Shown: positions 1-6,222 of the stretch, piece after piece
Layout: every line of letters starts with the position of its first letter
How positions within the stretch are numbered: the stretch's first letter is position 1
IMG/VR virus record: IMGVR_UViG_3300046476_000039
Coordinates: 1-28,245 of that record
DNA: 28,245 nucleotides
From: a virus
Strand: one strand, 5' to 3'
The notes under the pieces: model-generated
Seen by the model: only the letters and a program-made list of their open reading frames with translations
What the model was told of the DNA's origin: nothing
Databases searched by the model: none
Made by a program: the position numbers and the translations under genes

Positions 1-1
1 C

Positions 2-202
2 GGCGACGGCATTATTGGCTCCCATGCCTGTCCAGATTGCAACGCTCCTGAGCCGACACTAAAAGGGCTGGATTCCGCCGTTATCGAAAGCCTTGCAAAT
101 GAATGCACAAGCTCCCGCGGTTCTAAATGGTGGACCTTCAACAGAGAAGAGCTAATGGATCTGGCTATGGCGATTCAAATTGCTGCCGAGGCGCGGAAAT
201 GA
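2..202 (+). CDS. 3' part of a small phage protein with a CxxC pair (5' end outside window)
   Basis: The reading frame is open from the window edge and ends at a TGA at 200-202, giving 66 visible residues. The visible part begins with a CPDC pair (a possible half of a zinc-binding site) and continues with an acidic, helical stretch ending EARK. The stop overlaps the next start as ATGA, the same coupling used through this whole cluster, which supports it being real. I do not recognise the family. Its true start and length cannot be seen. Confidence 0.55.
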   Translation, partial: GDGIIGSHACPDCNAPEPTLKGLDSAVIESLANECTSSRGSKWWTFNREELMDLAMAIQIAAEARK

Positions 203-399
203 GCGACCCCTATAAGCCAATGGGCGGCAGGCCAGACCGCATGCGCCTTAACTGCGAGACGCCCGAAGCGCAATCCGCCAGCGGTAAGCGCGGAGGGCTC
301 AAAAAGCTCGACGCGAACCAGATCGAGGCGCTATGGGACGAAACTCAGGCGATGACGCGCGCAACGTTCTACTGGAAGGCGCCGGAGGTGGCGAAGTGA
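199..399 (+). CDS. Small phage hypothetical protein (66 aa)
   Basis: The frame is open further upstream (to an ATG at 127), but I chose the ATG at 199 because it overlaps the preceding stop as ATGA and the upstream part would run over the previous gene. The product is basic and polar, with a Gly/Lys-rich SGKRGGLKK segment and a predicted helix around DANQIEALWDETQAMTR. No known motif is visible. It overlaps the next gene (GTG at 396) by 4 bp, so it belongs to a translationally coupled set. Function unknown. Confidence 0.6.
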   Translation: MSDPYKPMGGRPDRMRLNCETPEAQSASGKRGGLKKLDANQIEALWDETQAMTRATFYWKAPEVAK

Positions 400-680
400 A
401 GCTATGCAAAGACTGTAAGCATTTTGGTGCTATCGGCGTTGGGGCAGGATATTGCAAACATCCTCAGGCCGATTTCAATGTTGTCGACGGAAGTCCGGAG
501 ACGTTTTGCTTTCAGGCGCGCGGTCAGATCATGAGGAGTGAAAAGACGATCTGTGGCCTAGCCGCGAAGCTGTTCGAACAAGCGCCGCCTCTTCCGCCGC
601 CGATGCCGTACCAGGTTATGTACGTTGAAACGGAGCAGGACCGAACGATATGGGAACGGGTAAAGCACTGGTTCATCTGA
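396..680 (+). CDS. CxxC zinc-ribbon-like phage protein (94 aa)
   Basis: I chose the GTG at 396 because it overlaps the preceding stop and has a good GGAGG ribosome binding site at 384-388. The protein starts MKLCKDCKHF and has cysteines at about residues 4, 7, 20, 38 and 53. This pattern is typical of small phage proteins with the consensus CKDCKHF...C.HP...C...R...CG.....F, thought to bind a metal. A proline-rich stretch (PPLPPPMP) follows at about residues 64-71, then a charged tail ending in HWFI. No enzymatic motif is seen. The biochemical role is unknown; regulation or nucleic-acid binding is a guess from the cysteines. Confidence 0.75.
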   Translation: MKLCKDCKHFGAIGVGAGYCKHPQADFNVVDGSPETFCFQARGQIMRSEKTICGLAAKLFEQAPPLPPPMPYQVMYVETEQDRTIWERVKHWFI

Positions 681-704
681 GCGACACGAACATCGGGGAA
701 TAAC

Positions 705-998
705 ATGGCACGCAGAACATATCGGCCGCATATCAAAGTTCAGATCGGGCCGCGCTATAACAGTCTGATCGGATGGATTGACTTCAGCGCGATCCTCGCT
801 GGCACTGATTGGCGCTGGTGGGAATGCGAGGGACACGACGCGCGCGGCGACGGCAAGACGCCCAAGGAAGCATATGACGCGTGGTATCGCGATCTATTGA
901 TGCCGTATAAAAACGGGTCTGCTTTCATGGATGCCTATACAAATGGCAAATACACAGTAGTTTCCGCAACCAGCAGGGGAATGAAATGCCAATCATGA
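705..998 (+). CDS. Phage hypothetical protein (97 aa)
   Basis: The ATG at 705 follows a GGGGA ribosome binding site after a 24-bp gap. The product is a soluble, aromatic-rich protein (WRWWECEGHDARGDGKTP near the middle, then AYDAWYRDLLMPY). The pattern 'WECEGHDARGDGKTPKEAYDAW' resembles small phage domains in which a substrate sequence (G..a.G.TP.eAy..W) recurs, but I cannot name a family. Its 3' end overlaps the next gene by 13 bp in another frame. Function unknown. Confidence 0.65.
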   Translation: MARRTYRPHIKVQIGPRYNSLIGWIDFSAILAGTDWRWWECEGHDARGDGKTPKEAYDAWYRDLLMPYKNGSAFMDAYTNGKYTVVSATSRGMKCQS

Positions 999-1192
999 AA
1001 GAGTGCAACAGCGGCGAGTGGCTGAAAGAGGCCAAGAAGCGTTTGGACCGACTGACAGAGCTGCTCGCGGTCGACCGGAAAGAGCAGGCACTGGCCGAGG
1101 CGAGGGAACTTGTCGCGGCGGCGCAGATTCTGTATGGCGAGGTGGTGAATGAACAAGCCAAAGGAGGGGGAAATGGCCGCGCGACTACGTAA
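986..1192 (+). CDS. Small helical phage protein (68 aa)
   Basis: The ATG at 986 has AGGGG a few bases upstream; an in-frame ATG at 995 is an equally plausible start. The protein is almost entirely amphipathic helix (EWLKEAKKRLDRLTELL, then EQALAEARELVAAAQILYGEVV), likely a short coiled coil. It overlaps both neighbours (705-998 and the next gene at 1173). No motif gives a function. The coding call rests on start site, coupling and amino-acid composition. Confidence 0.6.
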   Translation: MPIMKECNSGEWLKEAKKRLDRLTELLAVDRKEQALAEARELVAAAQILYGEVVNEQAKGGGNGRATT

Positions 1193-1424
1193 GACGCATC
1201 AGGAGGATGTACGCCTAAAAATTCAGGCAAGTCAGCTGATAAATGTCTTGCAAAAATATGCACTTGGTGAGTCGAAAGACGATATTCCAATGGGGCGGCT
1301 CAAGGCGATCGAGGTGTTGCTGCGCAAGAGTCTGCCCGATCTGAGCGCTGTCAGCATGGAAGTCAGCGGGAAAGAGGGCGCACCTGCCGTCGAGGTGAAG
1401 ATTGTCAAGTCCGAAACTCGCTGA
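1173..1424 (+). CDS. Conserved phage protein, candidate small terminase/DNA-binding protein (83 aa)
   Basis: I chose the ATG at 1173, directly after a strong AAGGAGGGG site at 1161-1169, over the upstream ATG at 1149. The protein has a basic N-terminus (MAARLRKTHQ), a helical core with ASQLINVLQKYALGE and a second helix ending IEVLLRKSLPDLSAV. This layout (short helix, 'ALG', then 'A...LLRK..PDL') recurs in phage proteins that lie close to structural genes and are sometimes annotated as small terminase-like. That assignment is inference: the large terminase is 12 kb away, and no other small-terminase candidate is visible in the window. Confidence 0.6.
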   Translation: MAARLRKTHQEDVRLKIQASQLINVLQKYALGESKDDIPMGRLKAIEVLLRKSLPDLSAVSMEVSGKEGAPAVEVKIVKSETR

Positions 1425-1430
1425 TATACC
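1402..1430 (+). promoter_or_regulatory. Candidate sigma-70 promoter ahead of the tail module
   Basis: TTGTCA at 1402-1407 and TATACC at 1425-1430 are separated by 17 bp, in the end of the preceding gene and just before the 54-bp gap leading to the gene at 1479. The matches are 5/6 and 4/6 to consensus. An AT-rich TATAAAAT lies just downstream (1439-1446). No experimental signal is visible and such matches occur by chance. Confidence 0.3.
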
Positions 1431-1478
1431 GAAAAACGTATAAAATACGCGGGAATCCTAACTAATACCGAGGTCGGA

Positions 1479-1784
1479 ATGTCGATCGTAGCTCTTTTCA
1501 AGTCCGTGCTGGCCACGACCGAGGGTGATACGGTCTGGGGTAAGCTGCGGCAGAAGGTTGTCGAGACGGCCGAAGCGCCTGCGCACGTGGCCGAAGGATG
1601 GTACGAGAGCGCGGCTGAAGCGCTCGAAGCGCACGAGTTGGCTGTGCTGGAGGCGGATAACGCCAAGCTGCAAGAGCAGATCACTGCGGAGCAGACGAAG
1701 CTGGACGGACGGACCAAGGCGGCGAAGGAGATGAAGGCGAAGCTGGAGCCGGCCGCACCTGAAATGCAAGGAGCGCGGTCATGA
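1479..1784 (+). CDS. Coiled-coil phage protein (101 aa)
   Basis: The ATG at 1479 follows a weak GAGGTCGG site. The first third contains FKSVLATTEGDTVWGKLRQKVVETA, and residues about 40-95 form a long charged helix (HELAVLEADNAKLQEQITAEQTKLDG) with coiled-coil-like spacing. It is the first gene after the only sizeable gap on this side, and its stop overlaps the next start (ATGA at 1781). A structural or assembly role is plausible from position, since the P22 gp4-like gene follows two genes later. Function not known. Confidence 0.6.
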   Translation: MSIVALFKSVLATTEGDTVWGKLRQKVVETAEAPAHVAEGWYESAAEALEAHELAVLEADNAKLQEQITAEQTKLDGRTKAAKEMKAKLEPAAPEMQGARS

Positions 1785-1936
1785 CCCAGGACCAAATCAA
1801 TTTCGTTCTTCAACAGGCAGTCTATGCCGCTGACAATGCAATGCGGATCGGCGGCGGCGAAGCCGAAGCATCTAAGGCTGCTCTGGCGATAGTCGAAGCT
1901 GCTAAAGCCGCGTCAAAGGCGCTGGAACAGCCGTGA
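1781..1936 (+). CDS. Very small Ala-rich helical protein (51 aa)
   Basis: A short frame starting at the ATG at 1781 (ATGA overlap with the previous stop) and ending at the TGA at 1934-1936, which overlaps the GTG start of the next gene. GGAG lies about 8 bases upstream of the start (1770-1773). The product begins MTQDQINFVLQQAVYAAD and ends with repeated A/K/E helix (ASKAALAIVEAAKAASKALEQP). Tight coupling on both sides is the main support. Function unknown. Confidence 0.55.
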   Translation: MTQDQINFVLQQAVYAADNAMRIGGGEAEASKAALAIVEAAKAASKALEQP

Positions 1937-2454
1937 AGGCCCCGAAGTCCTACTTCGTTGAACACGGCCTCGCAGAGCTTGGGCTGAGCGGAGCGGTGTA
2001 CGACTTACCGCCCGAGGAAATGGCGCGCATCTGTGACCGGCTCGACGCGAACCTGGCCGAGCTTGAGACGAAAGGCGCGCGGGTGCGCGGGTGGGTGTAC
2101 GCGGACTCGCCGAATATTGCCAACGCCGCGACGGTCGTGAATATTCCGACTGGCCTGGTCAATCTCGTCATCCTGTCCGCTGCGATCGTGGCTGCGCCGA
2201 GCATCGGCAAGAACCTGTCGTCGGTGACGGTGGCCGAGCTGAAGCTGGCGCGCGACAACCTGCTGTTCTTCGGCAAGCGCATCCCGCAGTATCAGCGGAA
2301 CACCAATACACCGGTCGGGTCGGGCAATCAGGTCTGGGCGGACGGCGTGCAATTCTACGTCAATCGGCCGCCGCGCCTCGATGCAGGCCCGGATTCACAT
2401 GTCGATCCTGATATGGAACTGTGGTCGGGTGACAATAATATCAACGGATTCTAG
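1933..2454 (+). CDS. P22 gp4-like head-to-tail adaptor (packaged-DNA stabilisation) protein, 173 aa
   Basis: Family role: P22 gp4 binds under the portal ring after packaging and forms the platform for the rest of the tail. What is seen: 173 residues against about 166 in P22 gp4, an N-terminal helix pair (LAELGLSGAVYDLPPEEMARICDRLDANLAELE), an aromatic G-W-V-Y strand after it, a central hydrophobic helix with PTGLVNLVILSAAIVAAPSIGK, and the C-terminal segment TPVGSGNQ matching the PTGSGN signature I recall from gp4. The start is the GTG at 1933, overlapping the preceding stop. The gp10-like tail hub lies downstream, as in P22, but small genes separate them and portal and terminase are far away. 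Confidence 0.75.
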   Translation: MKAPKSYFVEHGLAELGLSGAVYDLPPEEMARICDRLDANLAELETKGARVRGWVYADSPNIANAATVVNIPTGLVNLVILSAAIVAAPSIGKNLSSVTVAELKLARDNLLFFGKRIPQYQRNTNTPVGSGNQVWADGVQFYVNRPPRLDAGPDSHVDPDMELWSGDNNINGF

Positions 2455-2456
2455 CC

Positions 2457-2669
2457 ATGGCGACCATCAACGATCTCCCGTTCAACGATACGCCGAACCT
2501 TTCGGACTCCGTACCGATCTATCTGACTTCGGGCGGTGTGACGCAGCGCACGTCGCTCAATCTGCTTCTGCAAGCTCTGGCGCAATTGCCAACAGTTCAG
2601 CCGGTAGCCGGTTCGGGTGAGCTGTGGATCGACAAGACAGCCGGCAACGCGATCAAGGTCGCTCTCTAG
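2457..2669 (+). CDS. Stand-alone tail anchor-like protein (70 aa)
   Basis: The start is the ATG at 2457, two bases after the previous stop. The N-terminus, MATINDLPFNDTPNLSDSVP followed by a G-V-T-Q-R segment and an L-rich end, closely parallels the start of the beta-helix tailspike at 20203 (MTTINDL..., D-x-V-P, G-V-T-R, L-rich). In that tailspike the segment is the likely particle-attachment module. Here it is followed only by a short GSGELWIDKTAGNAIKVAL tail. A minor tail or decoration role is inferred from this similarity and from its place after the gp4-like adaptor. A peptide that competes for or caps the same docking site is another possibility. Confidence 0.7.
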   Translation: MATINDLPFNDTPNLSDSVPIYLTSGGVTQRTSLNLLLQALAQLPTVQPVAGSGELWIDKTAGNAIKVAL

Positions 2670-2679
2670 GAGTTTCGCC

Positions 2680-2907
2680 ATGCCCGCAACAAAGAAGAAT
2701 CCGCACTGGTCAGAACTGGCCGCCGCGCCCGGAACGCTATCCGATCCGTTTGGCTTCCGTCGCGATGTGTCGGTTGCGCTGTCGCAGATCGCAGCAACGG
2801 GCAATGTCGTGCAGGCTAAAGCGCTGCGTGACTGGTTCATCGCCGTGGCGAATCAGGCTGATCTGATCGCGGGCGGTACGGGGTCTGGTGTAGGTGGAGG
2901 TGCCTGA
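2680..2907 (+). CDS. Small phage protein (75 aa), probably virion-associated
   Basis: I chose the ATG at 2680, preceded by TAGGAG (2667-2672), rather than the upstream in-frame ATG at 2617, which would lie inside the previous gene. The product begins MPATKKNPHWSELAAAPGTL and has an amphipathic middle (DVSVALSQIAATGNVVQAKALRDWFIAVANQADL) and a glycine-rich end. It sits between the anchor-like peptide and another beta-rich small protein, overlapping the latter by 1 bp. I do not recognise the family; a minor structural role is suggested only by location. Confidence 0.6.
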   Translation: MPATKKNPHWSELAAAPGTLSDPFGFRRDVSVALSQIAATGNVVQAKALRDWFIAVANQADLIAGGTGSGVGGGA

Positions 2908-3275
2908 TGAACGTTACCGCCATTAGCTCGCTGAAGAAGTTTCACCTGGTCACGGCTGCATCGACGAACCAGAACTCGCTCTCTACTGTGCCGACCGGGC
3001 TGGACGGCTTTGTCGCGTGGGCAACTGTCGTGTGCTACCTGAAAGTGTTCGATCTGGCGCGCGCACCTGTGCTGGGCACCGACGTGCCGACGATGACGTT
3101 CCAGATCCCGGCGAACGTGCCGGTGCGTGTGGACTGGGGCGTCGAGACATGCGCGATGAAGCTCGGGCTTCAGATCGCCGTCACGCTTAACCCTGCCGAT
3201 GCTGACGCGACCGTGCTTGCTGCGGCCAATACGTCGGGCGTCGAAGTGTTCTATTCGCCACAGTCTGGAGTCTGA
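2907..3275 (+). CDS. Beta-rich small structural-type phage protein (122 aa)
   Basis: The ATG at 2907 overlaps the preceding TGA by 1 bp, after a GGTGGAGG stretch. The sequence alternates hydrophobic and polar residues in strand-like runs (FVAWATVVCYLKVFDLA, VPTMTFQIPANVPVRVDWG, KLGLQIAVTLN), suggesting a beta-sandwich of the kind common among head decoration or tail proteins. No catalytic motif or signal peptide is seen. Its place between tail genes supports a virion role; identity unknown. Confidence 0.6.
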   Translation: MNVTAISSLKKFHLVTAASTNQNSLSTVPTGLDGFVAWATVVCYLKVFDLARAPVLGTDVPTMTFQIPANVPVRVDWGVETCAMKLGLQIAVTLNPADADATVLAAANTSGVEVFYSPQSGV

Positions 3276-3277
3276 TC

Positions 3278-3445
3278 ATGGGCAAGAAGCATCCTGGTTT
3301 CGCTGCTGAACAATCGAAGATCGCCAGCAAGGAAGGTATCCCGATGAAGAACGCGGGCGCGATCCTCGCCAGTGCCGCGCGTAAGGCGTCGCCTGCCGCC
3401 AAGAAGGCCAATCCGGCGCTCAAGAAGGTCGCGAAGAAGAAATAA
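3278..3445 (+). CDS. Basic Lys/Ala-rich peptide (55 aa)
   Basis: The ATG at 3278 follows the previous stop by 2 bp and the TAA at 3443-3445 overlaps the next ATG (TAATG). The product starts MGKKHPGFAAEQSKIASKEG and ends in a strongly basic run (ARKASPAAKKANPALKKVAKKK). The H-P-G-F start and the 'AGAILASAARKASPAAKK' centre resemble small basic peptides I recall from other tailed phages. The charge suggests contact with DNA or RNA, for example packaged DNA next to the tail hub, but this is inference. Confidence 0.7.
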   Translation: MGKKHPGFAAEQSKIASKEGIPMKNAGAILASAARKASPAAKKANPALKKVAKKK

Positions 3446-5154
3446 TGGCTCAAGTCCCGCTCGCCAACGTTCAACCGTTCCCCGTGCCGTTAATGACGGG
3501 CGGCACTGTCACGACTGACGACGGGAATATCCAGGGTGATTTCGCGATCAACCTGAAGCTGCGCCAGATTTCGACGGACCAGAAGCCTGGCACGCCTACG
3601 GATCACGGCGGCCTGTCGCAATGGGTCGCGTCGTCGGCATTGGGTGAATCGGACCGCGGTGGCATCCTGTGGGTCGATACGATGTACCGCGTGCAGGGAT
3701 CGTCGGTCTACTCGTACACCACGGATGGAACGCGGACCAAGATCGGTACGGTTGCCAATGACGGGCTGAAGTGCCGGATGGATTACGGGTTCGACAACCT
3801 GATCATCGTCTCCGACAATCTGCTCTATTACTACGCGCCGACTGGCTACAGCAATGTGACGGGCGCGGCAGTGGTGAGCGGTGGCTCGGGCTACGCGGTC
3901 AACGACACGATCACGATCGGCCCGCTAGGCGAACAGGTGACGCTGAAGGTGACGAGCGTCGCTGGCGGCGTCATCAACGGCATTGCGGTTCAGACTGCGC
4001 CTCAGGTGCTGACGAAGTTCATCCCGACCAATCCTGTGCCTCAGGTGCTGTCGAGCGGTGGCGGAACGGGCGCGACGTTTAACCTCACGTGGACCTCGCT
4101 TGGGAATTTCATTCAGGTTGACATGAGCGTTTCGGCCGGGATCACACCGATCGTCGATGCAACATTCATCGCTGGCTATGTGATGGTCACGGATGGCGTT
4201 GACGTGTGGAATAGCTCTCTGACCAACCTGACGTTCTTTCCTGGCGGCTTCGGCAGCGCTGAATACGATCCTGACGGCATCACGGCGCAGTACAAGCTGA
4301 ACAATCAGCTTTACGTGTTCGGCAGGAACACCACCCAGACGATGGCGAACACGGGTGGTAATAATTTCCCGTTCACGGTCCAGCAGTCGTACACAATCGA
4401 TATTGGCTGCGTCTCGCGCCAGACGATGTGCTACTTCAACCAGACACTCGCGTGGATTGGCGGTGGCCGGAACATGCCGAATGGAGTGTGGACGCTCAAC
4501 GGCAACGCGCCGGCCAAGATCAGTTCCGCCGCGGTGGATTACGAAATCGCCAAGCTGACGGCGGCTCAGGTGGCTGTGGTCACGTTGGAGGCGATCTCGT
4601 TCGAAGACTCCGAGCTTCTGTATGTCCATCTGCCGACCAAAACGCTGGTATTCGATGCGACTGCGACTGTTGGCGTGGGCCTGAAGTTCTGGACGCAACT
4701 GAACAGCGGCGCCGAGGATTCGAACTTCTACCGCGCGCGGAACTTCACGCGCTTCAATGGCATGTGGCTGTGCGGCGATCTGGCTGACAACCGCGTTGGC
4801 TTTCTGGATGCGACGACGGGCGGCCACTATGGCGAGCCGGTGTTGCACCGTGTCACTGGCCCGATGGCGCTGCTGCCGCTCGCATCTGCCGGGCTGCGTT
4901 CGGTCGAGTTGAAGTGCGTCACGGGGCAGGCAGGCGACAAATCACGGATCGCCATGCAGTACTCGTCGGACGGCATCCGCTGGTCGCAGATCCGGTTTGC
5001 TTCGGCTGCACCGCGCGGTGGGTATGACCGGCGCATTCGTTGGCTGCCTGCTGGGTTGGCGCGCGATCGGATGCAGGTGCGGATTGCCCATGTGACGACA
5101 CAACATTGCACCTGGTTCGGCTTGCTGGTCGAGCTTGAGCCGCTGGCGACCTGA
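3445..5154 (+). CDS. P22 gp10-like tail hub / packaged-DNA stabilisation protein with inserted domain (569 aa)
   Basis: Family role: gp10 forms a ring under gp4, closes the filled head and carries the tailspikes. What is seen: GESDRGGILWVDTMYRVQGS near residues 68-87, a repeated blade-like pattern (FIAGYVMVTDG, LNNQLYVFG, YFNQTLAWIGGG, ELLYVHLPTKTLVFD, FNGMWLCGD), and a C-terminal YDRRIRW plus a LARDRMQVRI segment, all parallel to P22 gp10. Length exceeds the roughly 470 aa of P22 gp10. The extra length is largely explained by residues about 135-218, a Gly/Val-rich 'VSGGSGYAVNDTITI ... GGVINGIAV ... SSGGGTGATFNLTW' insert. The ATG overlaps the preceding stop. Confidence 0.75.
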   Translation: MAQVPLANVQPFPVPLMTGGTVTTDDGNIQGDFAINLKLRQISTDQKPGTPTDHGGLSQWVASSALGESDRGGILWVDTMYRVQGSSVYSYTTDGTRTKIGTVANDGLKCRMDYGFDNLIIVSDNLLYYYAPTGYSNVTGAAVVSGGSGYAVNDTITIGPLGEQVTLKVTSVAGGVINGIAVQTAPQVLTKFIPTNPVPQVLSSGGGTGATFNLTWTSLGNFIQVDMSVSAGITPIVDATFIAGYVMVTDGVDVWNSSLTNLTFFPGGFGSAEYDPDGITAQYKLNNQLYVFGRNTTQTMANTGGNNFPFTVQQSYTIDIGCVSRQTMCYFNQTLAWIGGGRNMPNGVWTLNGNAPAKISSAAVDYEIAKLTAAQVAVVTLEAISFEDSELLYVHLPTKTLVFDATATVGVGLKFWTQLNSGAEDSNFYRARNFTRFNGMWLCGDLADNRVGFLDATTGGHYGEPVLHRVTGPMALLPLASAGLRSVELKCVTGQAGDKSRIAMQYSSDGIRWSQIRFASAAPRGGYDRRIRWLPAGLARDRMQVRIAHVTTQHCTWFGLLVELEPLAT

Positions 5155-5156
5155 CC

Positions 5157-5567
5157 ATGGCCAATCTCACGCGCGTTCCCCAACAGTTCCTGACCGCTGC
5201 CCTCGGTGGCAATCAGGCCGTGGCTGACGCAATCGGTAACGTGGTGAACGGCAGCGCGATGAACGGCTATCAGCCGATCGCGTCGAGCGGTACAGCGTCG
5301 GGCGTGTGGGCATCGATCGGCACGCTGATTTACGTTGAAATCACACTCACGGTATCGGGCGGCAAACCAACGGTAACACTTCCATTCACTCACCAAGGAC
5401 TCAGCGACCAGAGGGGAATTATTCCTGGCGCATCAGCCAACGGTGTCATGGCTTCGGGCGTAGTGGGTCCGAACTCGTCGGTATTGACATTGAGCCGTTT
5501 CGACGGCGCGGCATTGGATGCAGGGACATATTTTTTCAGCGGTTGCTACGAATCTTCAGTCGGCTAA
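5157..5567 (+). CDS. Beta-rich virion-type protein (136 aa)
   Basis: The ATG at 5157 lies 2 bp after the tail-hub stop. The first 25 residues are helical (TRVPQQFLTAALGGNQAVADAIGNVV); the rest is strand-rich and Gly/Ser/Thr-rich (SGVWASIGTLIYVEITLTVS, PTVTLPFTHQG, SSVLTLSRFDGAALDAGTYFFSGCY). This resembles small phage head or tail accessory proteins rather than an enzyme. It lies between tail hub and ejection genes, where P22 has the tail needle (gp26) and gp14, but I see no long coiled coil, so it is not a needle homologue on this evidence. Function unknown. Confidence 0.6.
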   Translation: MANLTRVPQQFLTAALGGNQAVADAIGNVVNGSAMNGYQPIASSGTASGVWASIGTLIYVEITLTVSGGKPTVTLPFTHQGLSDQRGIIPGASANGVMASGVVGPNSSVLTLSRFDGAALDAGTYFFSGCYESSVG

Positions 5568-5595
5568 GAAGTCGGCTATTTTGGTGAGGTGAATC

Positions 5596-6222
5596 ATGGT
5601 TGCAGCAGCGGTAGCAGGCGCAGTTGTCGTCGGCGGTGTCGCAAGCTCGGCAATGGCTGCCAATCAGGCTGGCAAAGCCAACGCATCGCAGCAGCAAGCG
5701 GCGCAGAGCCAGTTGCAGCTCGCTCAAGAGCAATACGACAACATGCAGACGCAGATTTCGCCATATCTCCAGGCGGGGCAGACTGGCCTCACTGACTACG
5801 GGAATCTGCTCGGCTCGAATGGTGTCGATGCGCAGAATCAGGCGATTGGCGACATCAAGAATGGCGCTCAATACCAAGGTCTGATGCAGACCGGTAATCA
5901 GAATATCCTTGCCAACGCTTCTGCCACTGGTGGATTGCGCGGATCGAACACGAGCAATACTCTCGCGAACACATCGATTGGCACTCTTAACGGATTGATC
6001 ACGCAGCGTCTTGCTGGATATGGTCAGCTGATGGGCAATGGTATGAACGCGATCAGCGGATCTCAGGCTGCCAGCAACGCCTACCAGCAAACCTCCGATC
6101 AGGCGTGGCAGAACTCGGCAGACGCATATTCTAAATACGATACAGCGCTATCGAATTCATTTACCTCGGGAATGGGGTCGATCACCAAAGGACTTACAAG
6201 TTATATGGGGGGTGCTGTCTAA
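5596..6222 (+). CDS. DNA ejection/transfer protein, first of three (208 aa)
   Basis: Role by family and position: internal virion protein delivered with the DNA, comparable to P22 gp7. The ATG at 5596 follows GGTGAGGTGA. The N-terminus is a hydrophobic, Ala/Val/Gly-rich helix (AAAVAGAVVVGGVASSAMAA) that could insert in a membrane, then a Gln-rich helix (QQAAQSQLQLAQEQYDNMQT) and the segment ISPYLQAGQTGLTDYGNLLG. 'YLQAG..g...' and 'GLRGSNTS' patterns recur in podovirus 'DNA transfer protein' genes. It is followed directly (TAATG) by two larger ejection-type proteins, as in P22 7-20-16. Confidence 0.75.
   Translation: MVAAAVAGAVVVGGVASSAMAANQAGKANASQQQAAQSQLQLAQEQYDNMQTQISPYLQAGQTGLTDYGNLLGSNGVDAQNQAIGDIKNGAQYQGLMQTGNQNILANASATGGLRGSNTSNTLANTSIGTLNGLITQRLAGYGQLMGNGMNAISGSQAASNAYQQTSDQAWQNSADAYSKYDTALSNSFTSGMGSITKGLTSYMGGAV

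Noticed and set aside
3925-4848. 307-aa open frame on the minus strand within the tail-hub gene
   Set aside because: It is antisense to a well-supported gp10-like gene, very Arg/His-rich and without recognisable domains or start site; typical shadow frame in GC-rich DNA.
5551-5581. Repeated GTCGGCTA near the end of the gene at 5157-5567
   Set aside because: Two 8-bp copies close together at a gene end with no dyad or motif; most likely a chance or slippage duplication.
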